Source of the DNA: Methylobacterium sp. AMS5
GTDB lineage: Bacteria; Pseudomonadota; Alphaproteobacteria; Rhizobiales; Beijerinckiaceae
Length of the DNA: 64,000 nt
NCBI RefSeq assembly: GCF_001542815.1
Contig: NZ_CP006992.1
Span: forward strand, 4,593,501-4,657,500
Direction of reading: 5' to 3'
A program made the position numbers and the translations under genes. Under the pieces are notes generated by a model. It had not been told where the DNA came from. It did not search any database and saw only the letters and a list, made by a program, of their open reading frames with translations. Shown piece by piece: positions 17,521 through 29,386 of the stretch. Position 1 is the stretch's first letter. Each line of letters begins with the position of its first letter.

Positions 17521-18453
17521 TCAGGACTGCGTTCCTGGCAAAGCCTCGAGCCGGGCGCTCACCCTGCTGCGCGGATCGTCCCCTTGGCGCCCTTCCAGGA
17601 CCGGGCGCAACGGTGCGACCTCGGCGGCCACATGGTCCATGAAGGCCCGCACCCGCGCCGCGTGGCGCAGGTCCGGGTGGGTCAGAAGCCAGAGCGAAGC
17701 GGCCAGTTCCGGCTCTGGCCCCGAAAGGCGTTTCAGGGATGCGAGCCGGTCGCCGCGGTAGCAGGGCAGCGGCCCGATGCCGACGCCCTCCACGATCGCC
17801 TCGCACAGACCCTGCACGCTGTTGAGGCGCAGCGCGATCCGCTCCGGCCCGGCGCGGGCGGCGACGAAGCGCGCGAAGAGTCCGCCGGCCACCGCTTCGC
17901 TCGGGCTGACCCAGTCGGCGTCGCCGCTGTCCGCATCGTCTCGCGCCGGCCCGTAAACCGCCCAGGCGATGGTGGCGAGCCGGCGCCCGACGAGGTTCGG
18001 CGGCGGGTCGCGGGTGGCGCGCAACGCCACATCCGCATCGCGGCGGGACAGGTTCAGCGCCTCCTCGGAGGTGACGAGTTCGATCCGGACTTGTCGGTAG
18101 CGCGTCCGAAATCGGCCGAGCATCGGCATCAGGAAATCGGTGACGAGCGTTGCCGCAGCGGTGACCCGCAAAAGGCCCGAGGGCGTCTGCGCCCGGTCGG
18201 CGACCTCCCGGTCGAAGCGGGCGACCTCCTCCTCCATCCGCACGGCCGCGGCGGCCATGGCCTCGCCGGCCGGCGTCGGCACGTAGCCGGAGCGGTGGCG
18301 CTCGAACAGGCGCGCACCGAGTTCCGCCTCGACCGCCGCGAGGCGGCGGAAGGCGGTGGAAGGGTTGATGCCGAGATGCGCCGCGGCCGGAGCCAGCGCG
18401 CCCCGGTCGGCGATGGCCTGCACGAGGCGGAATTCGTCCCAGGCCACCGGCAC
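17521..18453 (-). CDS. LysR family transcriptional regulator
   Basis: The 310-residue protein has an N-terminal winged helix-turn-helix (residues about 5-65: [50 protein letters not shown]), then a coiled linker and the LysR effector domain ([13 protein letters not shown] onward). I chose the GTG at 18453 because GGGGGAGG lies five bases upstream. An earlier TTG at 18489 is open, but it would place the divergent operator palindrome inside the gene. The gene is divergent from wrbA, so the likely target is wrbA and itself, perhaps in response to a quinone or electrophile; that is inference. Confidence 0.9.
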   Translation of the reverse strand: MPVAWDEFRLVQAIADRGALAPAAAHLGINPSTAFRRLAAVEAELGARLFERHRSGYVPTPAGEAMAAAAVRMEEEVARFDREVADRAQTPSGLLRVTAAATLVTDFLMPMLGRFRTRYRQVRIELVTSEEALNLSRRDADVALRATRDPPPNLVGRRLATIAWAVYGPARDDADSGDADWVSPSEAVAGGLFARFVAARAGPERIALRLNSVQGLCEAIVEGVGIGPLPCYRGDRLASLKRLSGPEPELAASLWLLTHPDLRHAARVRAFMDHVAAEVAPLRPVLEGRQGDDPRSRVSARLEALPGTQS

Positions 18454-18471
18454 CGCACCCTCCCCCGTCCA

Positions 18472-18525
18472 CTGTTTGCAGATCTGCAAGAGTGGTCTTG
18501 CATGTCAGGGCATGTCTGCAAACAG
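18472..18525. promoter_or_regulatory. Probable LysR operator in the lysR-wrbA divergent region
   Basis: TTGCAGATCTGCAA at 18476-18489 is a perfect palindrome that fits the T-N11-A style of LysR sites. A wider perfect inverted repeat, CTGTTTGCAGA (18472-18482) and TCTGCAAACAG (18515-18525), frames 32 bases. A half site TTGCATG lies in between. This looks like a recognition site plus activation site for the adjacent regulator. It is 19-72 bases upstream of the chosen LysR start and about 120 bases upstream of wrbA. Confidence 0.7.
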
Positions 18526-18647
18526 CGCGAACCTTCATAGGAGTCGCGCATTCGACGCTCGGGCCGAATCGAGTGCGTCGCCTCCGCTCAAGGGCGGAAA
18601 GCCCCTTCCGGGGCGATGCGCCGGGCCCGCGAACAGGAGAGACGACG

Positions 18648-19247
18648 ATGGCGAAGGTTCTGGTGCTCTACTACTCGTCGTGGGGCCATGTGGAGCAGAT
18701 GGCCAAGGCGGTGGCCGAGGGCGCCCGCGAGACCGGGGCCGAGGTCGCGCTCAAGCGCGTGCCGGAACTGGTGCCGGACGAGGTGGCCAAGCAGTTCCAC
18801 TACAAGCTCGATCAGGAGGCGCCGATCGCCACCGTCGAGGAATTGGCCGATTACGACGCGATCATCTTCGGCACGCCGACCCGCTACGGCAACATGGCTT
18901 CGCAGATGAAGCAGTTCATCGACCAGACCGGCGGCCTGTGGGCCAAGGGCGCGCTGGTCGGCAAGGTCGGCTCGGCCTTCACCTCGACCGCCTCGCAGCA
19001 CGGCGGCCAGGAGACCACGCTGACGAGCTTCCACACGGTGCTGTTCCATCACGGCATGGTGGTGGTGGGCCTGCCCTACAGCTTCGCGGGGCAGAACGGC
19101 GTCGAGCAGGTAAAGGGCAATTCCCCCTACGGCGCGACCACGATCGCCGACGGCGACGGCTCGCGCCAGCCCTCCGAGGTCGAACTCGACGGCGCCCGCT
19201 ACCAGGGCCGCCACGTGGCCGGCATCGCGGCCAAGCTCGCGGGCTGA
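18648..19247 (+). CDS. wrbA: NAD(P)H:quinone oxidoreductase, WrbA type IV
   Basis: This 199-residue FMN flavodoxin-fold enzyme reduces quinones by two electrons and so avoids semiquinone radicals. Visible marks are the phosphate-binding loop [12 protein letters not shown] at residues 8-19, [17 protein letters not shown] near 85 (the WrbA signature), and [11 protein letters not shown] near 115 with HHGM after it. The length fits the family. The start at 18648 follows AGGAGAGACGACG. The divergent LysR gene and the palindromic operator suggest regulated induction. Confidence 0.95.
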   Translation: MAKVLVLYYSSWGHVEQMAKAVAEGARETGAEVALKRVPELVPDEVAKQFHYKLDQEAPIATVEELADYDAIIFGTPTRYGNMASQMKQFIDQTGGLWAKGALVGKVGSAFTSTASQHGGQETTLTSFHTVLFHHGMVVVGLPYSFAGQNGVEQVKGNSPYGATTIADGDGSRQPSEVELDGARYQGRHVAGIAAKLAG

Positions 19248-19294
19248 CATGGCCGTTTCGGCGCCTCGCTGCTGTCATGCATGAGGCACGGTTT

Positions 19295-19322
19295 CCCCTC
19301 TTCCCGCATGCGGGGAGAGGGG
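19295..19322. terminator. Hairpin between convergent wrbA and the DsbD-like gene
   Basis: CCCCTCTTCCCGC and GCGGGGAGAGGGG form a 13-bp stem with a single G-T pair around AT. It sits midway between the wrbA stop (19247) and the end of the opposite gene (19346), so it can serve both. It resembles 15814-15839. Confidence 0.6.
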
Positions 19323-19345
19323 ATGAACGGGACCGCTCGTGAGCC

Positions 19346-21496
19346 CTACTGCGCCGCCGCGACGTCCTTCTGCCCGATCGCTGCGAGGACGATCCCTTCC
19401 GTCAGGATCTGCGGCAGCACCTGCGCTTCGCTCGTCCCGCGATAGACGAGATACAGCGGCACGCCGCTGCGGCCGTGACGCTCCAGGAGGCGGGTGATCT
19501 CCGGGTTCTGGTTGGTCCAGTCGCCCTTCAGATAGACCACCTGTCCCGCCCGGAACGCCGCCTGCACCCCCTCACGGGCAATGACGGTCCGCTCGTTGAC
19601 CTGGCAGGTGATGCACCATGCCGCCGTCATGTCCACGAACACCGTGCGCCCCTCACGCCTCAGCGCGTCGAGACGGGCTTGCGTGAAGGCCTCCTCGCCC
19701 TGCGCCAGCGCGGTGCGCGCCGTGGCGCGGTCGCCGTCGAGGACGGCGACGAGGCCGAGCGCCGCCGCGAGCGCCGTGAGTGCCGCCACCCGGCCAAAGC
19801 CCGTGCCGAGCCGGCCCGCCCCGCGCGCCCGTTCCCAGGCCCAGGCCGCGAGCGCCACGAGGACGAGGCCGGTGAGCCCCGCGAGCAGCCCGTTGGGTCC
19901 GACCTGCTGCGCCAGCACCCAGACGAGCCACGCCACCGTCGCATAGACGGGAAAAGCGAGCGCGCCCTTCAGCACGTCCATCCAGGCGCCGGGCCGCGGC
20001 AACAGGCGCAGCGCCTGCGGGACCAGCGTCAGGCCTAGGAACGGCAGGGCGAGCCCGAGGCCGAGGCTTGCGAACACGGTGAGCGCGGCGAGCGGCGACT
20101 GCGTCAGCGCGAAGCCCACCGCCGCGCCCATGAACGGCGCGGTGCAGGGCGTCGCGACGAGCGTCGCCAGCACGCCGGTGAAGAACGAGCCCTGGTAGCC
20201 CGCCCGCCGGGTCAGCCCGTCGCCGAGCCCGACGATCCCGCCGCCGAGATGCACCGCCCCCGACAGGCTCAGGCCCATGGCGAACAGGCCGTAGGCGAGA
20301 AGCGCCACCACCACCGGCGACTGAAGCTGGAAGCCCCAGCCGATCCCGGCGCCGCCCGCCTTCAGCGCGATCAGGAGCCCGGCAAGCCCGAGGAAGCTCG
20401 CGAGCACGCCCGCCGTATAGGCGAGCCCGTGCAGCCGCACGCGGGTTGCGGATTCGCCCGCCTGCCGCACGAGGCTCAAAACCTTGATCGAGAGAACCGG
20501 GAAGACGCAGGGCATCAGGTTGAGCAGGAGGCCGCCGACGAGCGCCAGCCCCGCGGCGCTCCACAGCGTCAGGCTCTCCTCCTCCGGTGCGGGCGGCGCC
20601 TCGGCTGCGGGCGGCGCCTGGGGTGAGGCCGGAACGGCAGCGGCGGTCGTCGGCGCGGGGGCGGGTTCCGGGCCCAGCGCATAGGCCTTGCGTGCGCCGT
20701 CCTCGGTGAGGGCGAGGACGCCGGCCAGCGCCTCGGGCAACTGCCCCGCATCGCCCGGCGTCAGGGTGAGATGCAGGCCGGCGGCATCGATGGCGAGATC
20801 CTGCGGCGCGGCGTTGTCGAGCGCGCCCTCGGCGTAGGGGAAGAAGGCGGCATCGGTCACACCCGCGAGGCCTGGCCGTTCGAGATGCAGCACGAGCCGG
20901 TCGCCCTCGCGGGTCGCGCGATACGAGCCGGGCGCGGCTTTGGGAAGGGCTTCGGGAAGGGCGGCGCGGGCGCGGGCGAACAGGGCCGCCTGCCCCGAAG
21001 CCGGCTCGGCTGAGGCCGCCACCGGCAGGTCGAGGCTCAACTCCGCCGAGCCCGGAATGCAGATCTCCTCGCAGACGAGGTAGGAGAGCGTGCCGGAGAG
21101 CCGCACCGTCTCGCCGGCTCGGGCGCTTTCGGGCACGGCAAGCGGCACCAGCAGGGTGACGGCGCCCTCGTAGCCGAAATTTATCAGGGTCTGGACCCGG
21201 ATGCGCTCCGGGACCGGCCACTGCACCGGGCCGACCGTGAAACCCTCGGGCAAACGCCACGCCATCTCCGGCGGCAGGCCGGAATCGCCGGGATTGCGCC
21301 AGTAGACGTGCCAGCCCGGCTTCATCGCCATGTGCAGGCCGAGCGTCACCGTGCGGCCGGGCACCAGCGCCTCGCTCTCGGAGACGAGGCGCGCGCGCAC
21401 GAGATCCTTGGCCTTCATCGCCGTCATCGCGCCCTGCGCGCCGGCAAGGCCCGGAGCGGCAAGCGTCAGGAGGAAGGCGAGGAGGAGACGAAGCAT
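19346..21496 (-). CDS. dsbD: DsbD/ScsB-like thiol:disulfide interchange protein
   Basis: This 716-residue protein should carry reducing power from cytoplasmic thioredoxin across the inner membrane. Regions in order: a signal peptide (residues 1-20); a periplasmic alpha-type domain with the cysteine pair YLVCEEICIPG near residue 140; a Pro/Ala linker; about eight membrane segments with the redox cysteines in NLMPCVFPV and ATPCTAPF; and a C-terminal thioredoxin domain with AAWCITCQVNE near residue 620. The N-terminal domain is the larger ScsB-like kind rather than the E. coli DsbD alpha domain, so periplasmic partners may differ. It faces wrbA and is 191 bases from the end of mutS, on the same strand. 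Confidence 0.9.
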   Translation of the reverse strand: MLRLLLAFLLTLAAPGLAGAQGAMTAMKAKDLVRARLVSESEALVPGRTVTLGLHMAMKPGWHVYWRNPGDSGLPPEMAWRLPEGFTVGPVQWPVPERIRVQTLINFGYEGAVTLLVPLAVPESARAGETVRLSGTLSYLVCEEICIPGSAELSLDLPVAASAEPASGQAALFARARAALPEALPKAAPGSYRATREGDRLVLHLERPGLAGVTDAAFFPYAEGALDNAAPQDLAIDAAGLHLTLTPGDAGQLPEALAGVLALTEDGARKAYALGPEPAPAPTTAAAVPASPQAPPAAEAPPAPEEESLTLWSAAGLALVGGLLLNLMPCVFPVLSIKVLSLVRQAGESATRVRLHGLAYTAGVLASFLGLAGLLIALKAGGAGIGWGFQLQSPVVVALLAYGLFAMGLSLSGAVHLGGGIVGLGDGLTRRAGYQGSFFTGVLATLVATPCTAPFMGAAVGFALTQSPLAALTVFASLGLGLALPFLGLTLVPQALRLLPRPGAWMDVLKGALAFPVYATVAWLVWVLAQQVGPNGLLAGLTGLVLVALAAWAWERARGAGRLGTGFGRVAALTALAAALGLVAVLDGDRATARTALAQGEEAFTQARLDALRREGRTVFVDMTAAWCITCQVNERTVIAREGVQAAFRAGQVVYLKGDWTNQNPEITRLLERHGRSGVPLYLVYRGTSEAQVLPQILTEGIVLAAIGQKDVAAAQ

Positions 21497-21687
21497 CGAT
21501 CTGTTTCCGGGCGGCCCGGCGCCCCTCCCCGCAAGGACGTCCGGCCCCGGGCAAGCCCGCGACCGCGAAGGGGAATAGGCCGGTTGGGCCGGAGCGGGCC
21601 GGCTGGCATCAGCGCGGCTTTATAGCAGATCGTCTCCGCCCCGTGAGCCGCGCCGGCCCGCGGCCTCGAACCGCGCCCGCGCCGCCC

Positions 21688-24438
21688 TTACCCCGCGGCC
21701 CGCTCCTTCTTCAGCCGGTAGAGCGCGTCGAGCGCCTCGCGCGGTGTCAGCGCATCGGGATCGAGGCGGTCGATCAACTGGCCGAGCCGGTCGTCGGGCT
21801 CGTGTTTCACCGGCTCCGGCGGCGGGGGCGGTGCGGCGGCGAGGCTGGCGAAGAGCGGCAGGTCGTCGATCTTGCGGCGGGCGGGGCGCTCGCGCTCCGA
21901 GGTTTCGAGGCCTTTCAGGATGGCGCCGGCCCGTGCCACCACGCTCGGCGGCAGGCCGGCGAGGCGGGCGACCTGGAGGCCGTAGGAGCGCTCGGCGACC
22001 CCCGGCACCACCTCGTGCAGGAACACCACGTCGCCGCGGTCCTCGGCCACCTTCAGCGTCGCGTTGTCGAGGCGCGGCAGGCGCTGGCTCAGCGCCGTCA
22101 ACTCGTGGAAGTGGGTCGCGAACAGCGCCCGGCAGCCGTTCTTCTCGTGCAGGTGCTCCAGGCAGGCCCAGGCGATGGACAGGCCATCGAAGGTCGCGGT
22201 GCCGCGGCCGATCTCGTCGAGCACCACGAGCGACCGGCGGGTTGCCTGATTGAGGATCGCGGCGGTCTCGACCATCTCGACCATGAAGGTCGAGTGGCCC
22301 CGCGCGAGGTCGTCGGCCGCGCCGACACGGGAGAACAGCCGGTCCACCACGCCGAGCCGGGCGGAGGCCGCCGGCACGAAGGCGCCGATCTGCGCCAGCA
22401 CGGCGATCAGCGCGTTCTGGCGCAGGAAGGTCGATTTGCCGCCCATATTCGGGCCGGTGACGAGGCGGATGCGCCCGGCCTCGTCGCCGGAAAGGTCGCA
22501 GGCGTTGGCGATGAAGGCCTCGCCGGCCTTCGTCAGCGCCGCCTCCACCACGGGATGGCGCCCGCCCTGAATCGCGAAGGCGAGGCTTTCGTCGATGACC
22601 GGCCGGGTCCAGGCGAGTTCGACCGCGAGTTCGGCGTGGCTCGCGGCGACATCCAGGCCGGAGAGGGCCTCGGCGATATCGGCGATCGCCTCCGCCCCCT
22701 CGCTCACCCGCGCGCTCAGCCGATCGAACACCGCGGATTCGAGCGCCAGCACCCGGTCGGAGGCGCCCGCGATCTTCGATTCCAGCTCGCCGAGTTCGAC
22801 GCTGGTGAAGCGCATCGCATCGACCATGGTCTGGCGATGCACGAAGTCCTGCATCAGGCCCTTGAGACAGGCCTCGCCCACCGCCTGCGGCACCTCGATA
22901 TAGTAGCCGAGCACGTTGTTGTGCTTGATCCGGAGCGTCCGGCAGCCGCTGGCCTCGGCATAGCGCGCCTGGAGCGCGGCGATGACTTTTCGCGAGTCCT
23001 GGCCCAGCAGCCGGGCCTCGTCGATCTCGGCGTGGTAGCCCGCGCGCACGAAATTGCCGTCGCGCCGGTTGAGCGGCAGGTCGTCGGCGAGCGCCTGAGC
23101 CAGTTCCTCGGCCAGCGCCCGGTCGGCCTTGTCGAGGCGGCGGGCGAGGCGGGTCAGCCCGTCCGGCAAATTTTCTTCCGCGCGAAGCTGCTCAGCGATC
23201 GTCGCAGCGGCGTTGAGCCCGTCGCGCAGGGCGGCGAGGTCGCGCGGGCCGGCCCGGTTCAGGCCGATGCGGGAGAGCGCGCGGGCGATGTCGGGGGCGG
23301 CGTGCAGCGCGTCGCGTAAGTGAGCCCGCAGCGCGCCGTCCCCGGCCAGGAAGGCGACGGCGTCGTGCCGCCGTCCGATCTTGCTCAGGTCCGTCAGGGG
23401 GCCGGCGAGGTGTTCGGCGAGCAGCCGGGCGCCGCCGGCCGAGACCGTGCGGTCGATGGCGTCGAGCAGGCTGCCCTTGCGCTCGCCCGACAGGGTGCGG
23501 GTGAGTTCGAGGTTGGCGCGGGTGGCCGCGTCGATGGCGAGCGTCGCCCCCGTCGCCTCCCGGCTCGGCGCGGAGAGCGGCACGCGGGTGCCGAGCTGGG
23601 TGCGCTCGAGATAGAGCAGCGCCGCCCCGGCCGCCGCGATCTCCGCCCGGCTGAAATTGCCGAACCCGTCCAGGGTCTTGACGCCGAACTGCTCGCGGAT
23701 GCGCCGCTCGGCCGAAGCCGGCTCCAGCTCGCCCTGGGCGAGCGGCACCACCGCCGCCTTGGTCTCGCGCCACAGCTTGGCCAAGGCCGGATCGGCGTGG
23801 ATGACCTCCGAGAGCACGATCTCCCGCGGCTCGTGCCGGGCGATGGCGGCGGCGAGTTCCGAACCCTCCACCTCGCTCAAGGCGAAGCGGCCGGTCGAGA
23901 TGTCGAGGGCGGCGAGCCCGTAGGCCTCGCTCGTGTCGGAGAGCTTGCGCCGGCCGATGGCGAGCAACAGGTTGGCCCGCGTCGGGTCGAGCAGGCGGTC
24001 CTCGGTCAGCGTGCCCGGCGTGACGAGGCGGATCACCTCGCGCCGCACCACCGATTTCGGACCTCGCTTCTTGGCTTCCGCCGCGTCCTCGGTCTGCTGG
24101 CAGACGGCGACGCGGTGGCCGAGCGCGATCAGCCGGTGCAGGTAGTCGTCGGACCGCTCCAGGGGCACGCCGCACATCGGGATGTCGGCGCCGCCATGCT
24201 TGCCCCGCTTGGTCAGGACGATGCCGAGGGCGCGGGAGGCGATCTCCGCATCCTCGAAGAACAGCTCGTAGAAATCCCCCATCCGGTAGAACAGTAGGCA
24301 GTCCGGATTGGCGGCCTTGATCTCGATGTACTGCGCCATCATCGGCGTGGCGCCGGGAATGTCGAGGGGCGAGGAAGTCACCGTATCCGCCGCCTGGGCA
24401 CGCCGTTCGAGGGGTTGGGAACGCTGGGGTCTGGACAT
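21688..24438 (-). CDS. mutS: DNA mismatch repair protein MutS
   Basis: This 916-residue protein recognises base mismatches and small loops. Domains in order: mismatch-binding domain with [14 protein letters not shown] near residue 50 (the Phe-x-Glu wedge), connector, lever and clamp regions, and the ABC-type ATPase with GPNMGGKST at about 662-670, [22 protein letters not shown] and ATHFHEL. A C-terminal helical tail ([18 protein letters not shown]) matches the tetramer/dimer region. The start at 24438 (MSRPQRS) lacks a good ribosome-binding site; a GTG at 24474 is an alternative. It is unlinked to mutL. Confidence 0.97.
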   Translation of the reverse strand: MSRPQRSQPLERRAQAADTVTSSPLDIPGATPMMAQYIEIKAANPDCLLFYRMGDFYELFFEDAEIASRALGIVLTKRGKHGGADIPMCGVPLERSDDYLHRLIALGHRVAVCQQTEDAAEAKKRGPKSVVRREVIRLVTPGTLTEDRLLDPTRANLLLAIGRRKLSDTSEAYGLAALDISTGRFALSEVEGSELAAAIARHEPREIVLSEVIHADPALAKLWRETKAAVVPLAQGELEPASAERRIREQFGVKTLDGFGNFSRAEIAAAGAALLYLERTQLGTRVPLSAPSREATGATLAIDAATRANLELTRTLSGERKGSLLDAIDRTVSAGGARLLAEHLAGPLTDLSKIGRRHDAVAFLAGDGALRAHLRDALHAAPDIARALSRIGLNRAGPRDLAALRDGLNAAATIAEQLRAEENLPDGLTRLARRLDKADRALAEELAQALADDLPLNRRDGNFVRAGYHAEIDEARLLGQDSRKVIAALQARYAEASGCRTLRIKHNNVLGYYIEVPQAVGEACLKGLMQDFVHRQTMVDAMRFTSVELGELESKIAGASDRVLALESAVFDRLSARVSEGAEAIADIAEALSGLDVAASHAELAVELAWTRPVIDESLAFAIQGGRHPVVEAALTKAGEAFIANACDLSGDEAGRIRLVTGPNMGGKSTFLRQNALIAVLAQIGAFVPAASARLGVVDRLFSRVGAADDLARGHSTFMVEMVETAAILNQATRRSLVVLDEIGRGTATFDGLSIAWACLEHLHEKNGCRALFATHFHELTALSQRLPRLDNATLKVAEDRGDVVFLHEVVPGVAERSYGLQVARLAGLPPSVVARAGAILKGLETSERERPARRKIDDLPLFASLAAAPPPPPEPVKHEPDDRLGQLIDRLDPDALTPREALDALYRLKKERAAG

Positions 24439-24566
24439 GGGGACGAGGCTAGCAGCCCCGCCGCGGCCGGGCACCGCCGGGCAACCGTGAAGTCCGTGGA
24501 CAAGTGGGCGCTCTCCCCAGCCGTCGCAAGCGAGGGTGGTGCCGCCGCCGGCCGCAGCAACGGCGA

Positions 24567-24597
24567 AGGCCCGCCCGGCATGATGCCGGACGGGCCT
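24567..24597. terminator. Terminator hairpin between mutS start and the small secreted protein
   Basis: AGGCCCGCCCGGCAT and ATGCCGGACGGGCCT pair with one mismatch and a one-base nominal loop. It lies 27 bases past the stop of the opposite-strand gene ending at 24624, so it probably ends that transcript before mutS. Confidence 0.6.
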
Positions 24598-24623
24598 CGT
24601 AAGCCGTCAGCGAATCGAAGCGC

Positions 24624-24941
24624 TCAGTAGCGCGGGCCGCCCGTGGTGTTGCCGAGCTGCTGCTGATAGCCGGGCCGCTCCGGGTTGCGGGCGTTCGGGT
24701 TGCCGTGGTGATGGGTGTTCATCCGGCGGCGATGGCGCTCGGCCTTGGTCGAGTGGTGGTGGCCGAGGACGCTCCGGTGGGGGCGGTGCCAGTCCTGGTG
24801 GGAATGGTCGCGAACGGTCTCGACCGTCTGGCCGGCGATCAGGCCGGGGGCCGGCATGGCAGGGGCGGCGGAGGCCGACGCCACTCCCAGGCCGAGGCTG
24901 CCGAGCAGCGCACCGGCTGCGAGTGTCAGGGCTATGCGCAT
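24624..24941 (-). CDS. Small secreted His/Arg/Asn-rich protein of unknown function
   Basis: The 105-residue product has a clear signal peptide (MRIALTLAAGALLGSLGLG...ASASA, about 25 residues). The mature part has many histidines (DHSHQDWHRPHRS, GHHHSTKAERHRRRMNTHHH) and ends in an Asn/Gly/Gln-rich tail. I do not recognise it. The clustered histidines could bind metal, but no known motif is present. The start at 24941 follows GGAGAGACGACG. It is divergent from hrpB, with 172 bases between the two starts. Confidence 0.75.
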   Translation of the reverse strand: MRIALTLAAGALLGSLGLGVASASAAPAMPAPGLIAGQTVETVRDHSHQDWHRPHRSVLGHHHSTKAERHRRRMNTHHHGNPNARNPERPGYQQQLGNTTGGPRY

Positions 24942-25113
24942 CGTCGTCTCTCCGTCGCGTACATGGACCGCACGCTGAGCCCACAAGTCGCAGCTTTCCT
25001 TCCCGTTCCGGAAAAATCCCAAGATATGTTAACAAATTTTCGTGGGCGTCGCAGAAGGCGCTGAGCGGCGCCGATGGTTGCGCCCGGGCCCGAACCGCGG
25101 CACCTCGCGGACC

Positions 25114-27627
<2,514 letters not shown>

Positions 27628-28484
27628 GGGCGGACGTGACGGGCGCTCGGGGCATCAGCCAGATCAGGAGCCGGTGGGTCGGCCAGGAGATCAGGAGCGG
27701 GATGGCGACGACGAGGCCTGCGAACCACGCCCAGGCCGGCAGGAACGTCTGCGCGGCGGTGTCGCTCATGCCCCAGACATAGTTGATGTTGACCGGCGTC
27801 AGCCCCGGATCGGGCCGCGGCGGCGGCATCAGGAAGAAGCAGACGAACAGGAGGATGACCGCCAGCGCCGACCACGCGCCCCAGGCGCGCCGGTCGTAGC
27901 CGAGCCGCCAGACGAGGAACACGAGCAGGAACGGCAGCCAGCCGTGGAACAGCGACAGGCCCCGCAGGAACGGCGAGGTCTCCGCGTTGAACATGTAGGC
28001 GGTCAGGCCGGTGAGCGGAGTGCCCGCGGCCTGCGCCAGGAAATCGACGGCCCAGAGCAGTTGCGGCGCGAGGATGCCGGCGGCGCAGATCGAGACGAGA
28101 AGCGCGCTCTCCGCCCAGATGCCGACGAGGGTCAGGATCAGGGCGATGTCGCAGAAGTACAGGAAGTTCGTCGGCCCGTAATGGGCGAGATAGACCGGGA
28201 GCAGCACCGCCATGAAGGCCGAATAGGCGAGCTTGAGGCTCAAGGGGATGCGCGACGGGATCGAGCCGCGGCCTCGCCCGATCCTGCTGGTGTCCGCCGC
28301 CGCCGCGCTGTCGGCAGGACCTCCGGAAAGACCCATTGTCGCCCCCTGTCGTTTCCGGCTTGACCGTGGACGAGATTCGCCCCGGAGAGCGTGAGGGAAC
28401 GCACGCGACCTGTCGCGTCCGGCGCGATCGCCGTATCGCGGGAAGCGGTGCCGTTCTGAAAGAGCCGTGGGGGAGAACGATTCG

Positions 28485-28856
28485 ATGCGCTCAGGGGCCG
28501 GCTGCGTCTTCTTCCCCCTGTTCGGGCTCGTGCTCACGGCCGGCGTCGCCGGCGCGCAGACGCCACCCGAGCCGGGCGCGGCCCGGCCGCTGGTGATCCC
28601 CCAGGTCGAGGGCGAGCGCCAGGGCAAGGTGCTGGGCCGGGCGCTCGCCTGCGGCGCGGAGCGCGAGCGGGTCGATCGGGTGCTGAGATCTGGCCGCGAG
28701 CGTATGATGGCAGCGGTCGGCCGGGCGCTCACGGAGGAGCGCTACGTCCTGGCGCTCGACGACGCGATGCGCCTGGAGACGAGCCTGCCGGCGCCCTCTC
28801 CGAGTGCATGCGAGAAGGCGCTGGCCGGGCTCGAACGCCTGGAGAAGGCGCCGTAG
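28485..28856 (+). CDS. Small secreted protein of unknown function
   Basis: The 123-residue product has a hydrophobic N-terminus (GCVFFPLFGLVLTAGVAGAQT) that looks like a signal peptide cleaved near residue 25. The mature part is helical, with cysteines in ALACGAER and SACEKAL that may form one disulfide. The ATG at 28485 is preceded by GGGGGAG 11 bases upstream; a GTG at 28467 is also open. I do not recognise the family. It ends 12 bases before the end of the opposite glyoxalase gene. Confidence 0.65.
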   Translation: MRSGAGCVFFPLFGLVLTAGVAGAQTPPEPGAARPLVIPQVEGERQGKVLGRALACGAERERVDRVLRSGRERMMAAVGRALTEERYVLALDDAMRLETSLPAPSPSACEKALAGLERLEKAP

Positions 28857-28868
28857 ACGCCCAGACGA

Positions 28869-29264
28869 TTAGGAAAAGCGGCCGCCCTTTTGGATCACCT
28901 CGATCTTGTAGCCGTCCGGGTCGGTGGCGAAGAAGAAGGTCGCGAGCGCGGTGTCGCCGTGCTTGAGCGTTTTGACGGGGGTAACGGGGAGCCCCTCGCG
29001 CTCGAAGCGGGCGTGCTCGGCCTCGGCATCCTCCACCACGAAGGCGAGATGGCCGTAGCCGTCGCCGAGATTGTAGGGCTCGGCGCGGTCCTTGTTGACC
29101 GTCAGTTCGAGTTCGAACGGCGAGGACGGATCGCGCAGGTAGAGCAGCGTGAAGTCCGGAAAGTCGAACCGGTCGGCCGGCTCCAGGCCGAAGGCGCGGG
29201 CATAATAGTCCCGCGAGCGCGCCTCGTCGCGGACGCGGATCATGGTGTGGACGGGCTTGGCCAT
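28869..29264 (-). CDS. gloA: Lactoylglutathione lyase (glyoxalase I)
   Basis: This 131-residue VOC-fold metalloenzyme should convert the methylglyoxal-glutathione hemithioacetal to S-lactoylglutathione. The four metal ligands are in place: His in KPVHTMIRV, Glu in FELELTVN, His in GYGHLAFVV and Glu in GYKIEVIQ. RDYYARAFGLE matches the first helix of the family. The start at 29264 (MAKPVHT) follows GGGGAGAGAGGGCCG; an in-frame extension to 29309 is unlikely. The length and spacing fit the short, Ni-type bacterial GloA. It is divergent from xerC. Confidence 0.9.
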   Translation of the reverse strand: MAKPVHTMIRVRDEARSRDYYARAFGLEPADRFDFPDFTLLYLRDPSSPFELELTVNKDRAEPYNLGDGYGHLAFVVEDAEAEHARFEREGLPVTPVKTLKHGDTALATFFFATDPDGYKIEVIQKGGRFS

Positions 29265-29386
29265 CGGCCCTCTCTCCCCGGTACGGATGATGTGTGGATG
29301 AGTGCCCATCTGGCGCAGTCCGGCCGGGCGGAAAGGGTTTTTGCCGTTTACGCTTCGTCAACCTTACCGGGTGCTTGCTGCCGGCA

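Noticed and set aside
18454..18489. TTG start for the LysR gene at 18489
   Set aside because: It would start within the operator palindrome; the GTG at 18453 has GGGGGAGG upstream.
19653..21554. 633-codon open frame overlapping the DsbD-like gene in another frame
   Set aside because: Extremely Arg/Ala/Pro-rich; the overlapping frame has cysteine pairs, membrane segments and a thioredoxin domain.
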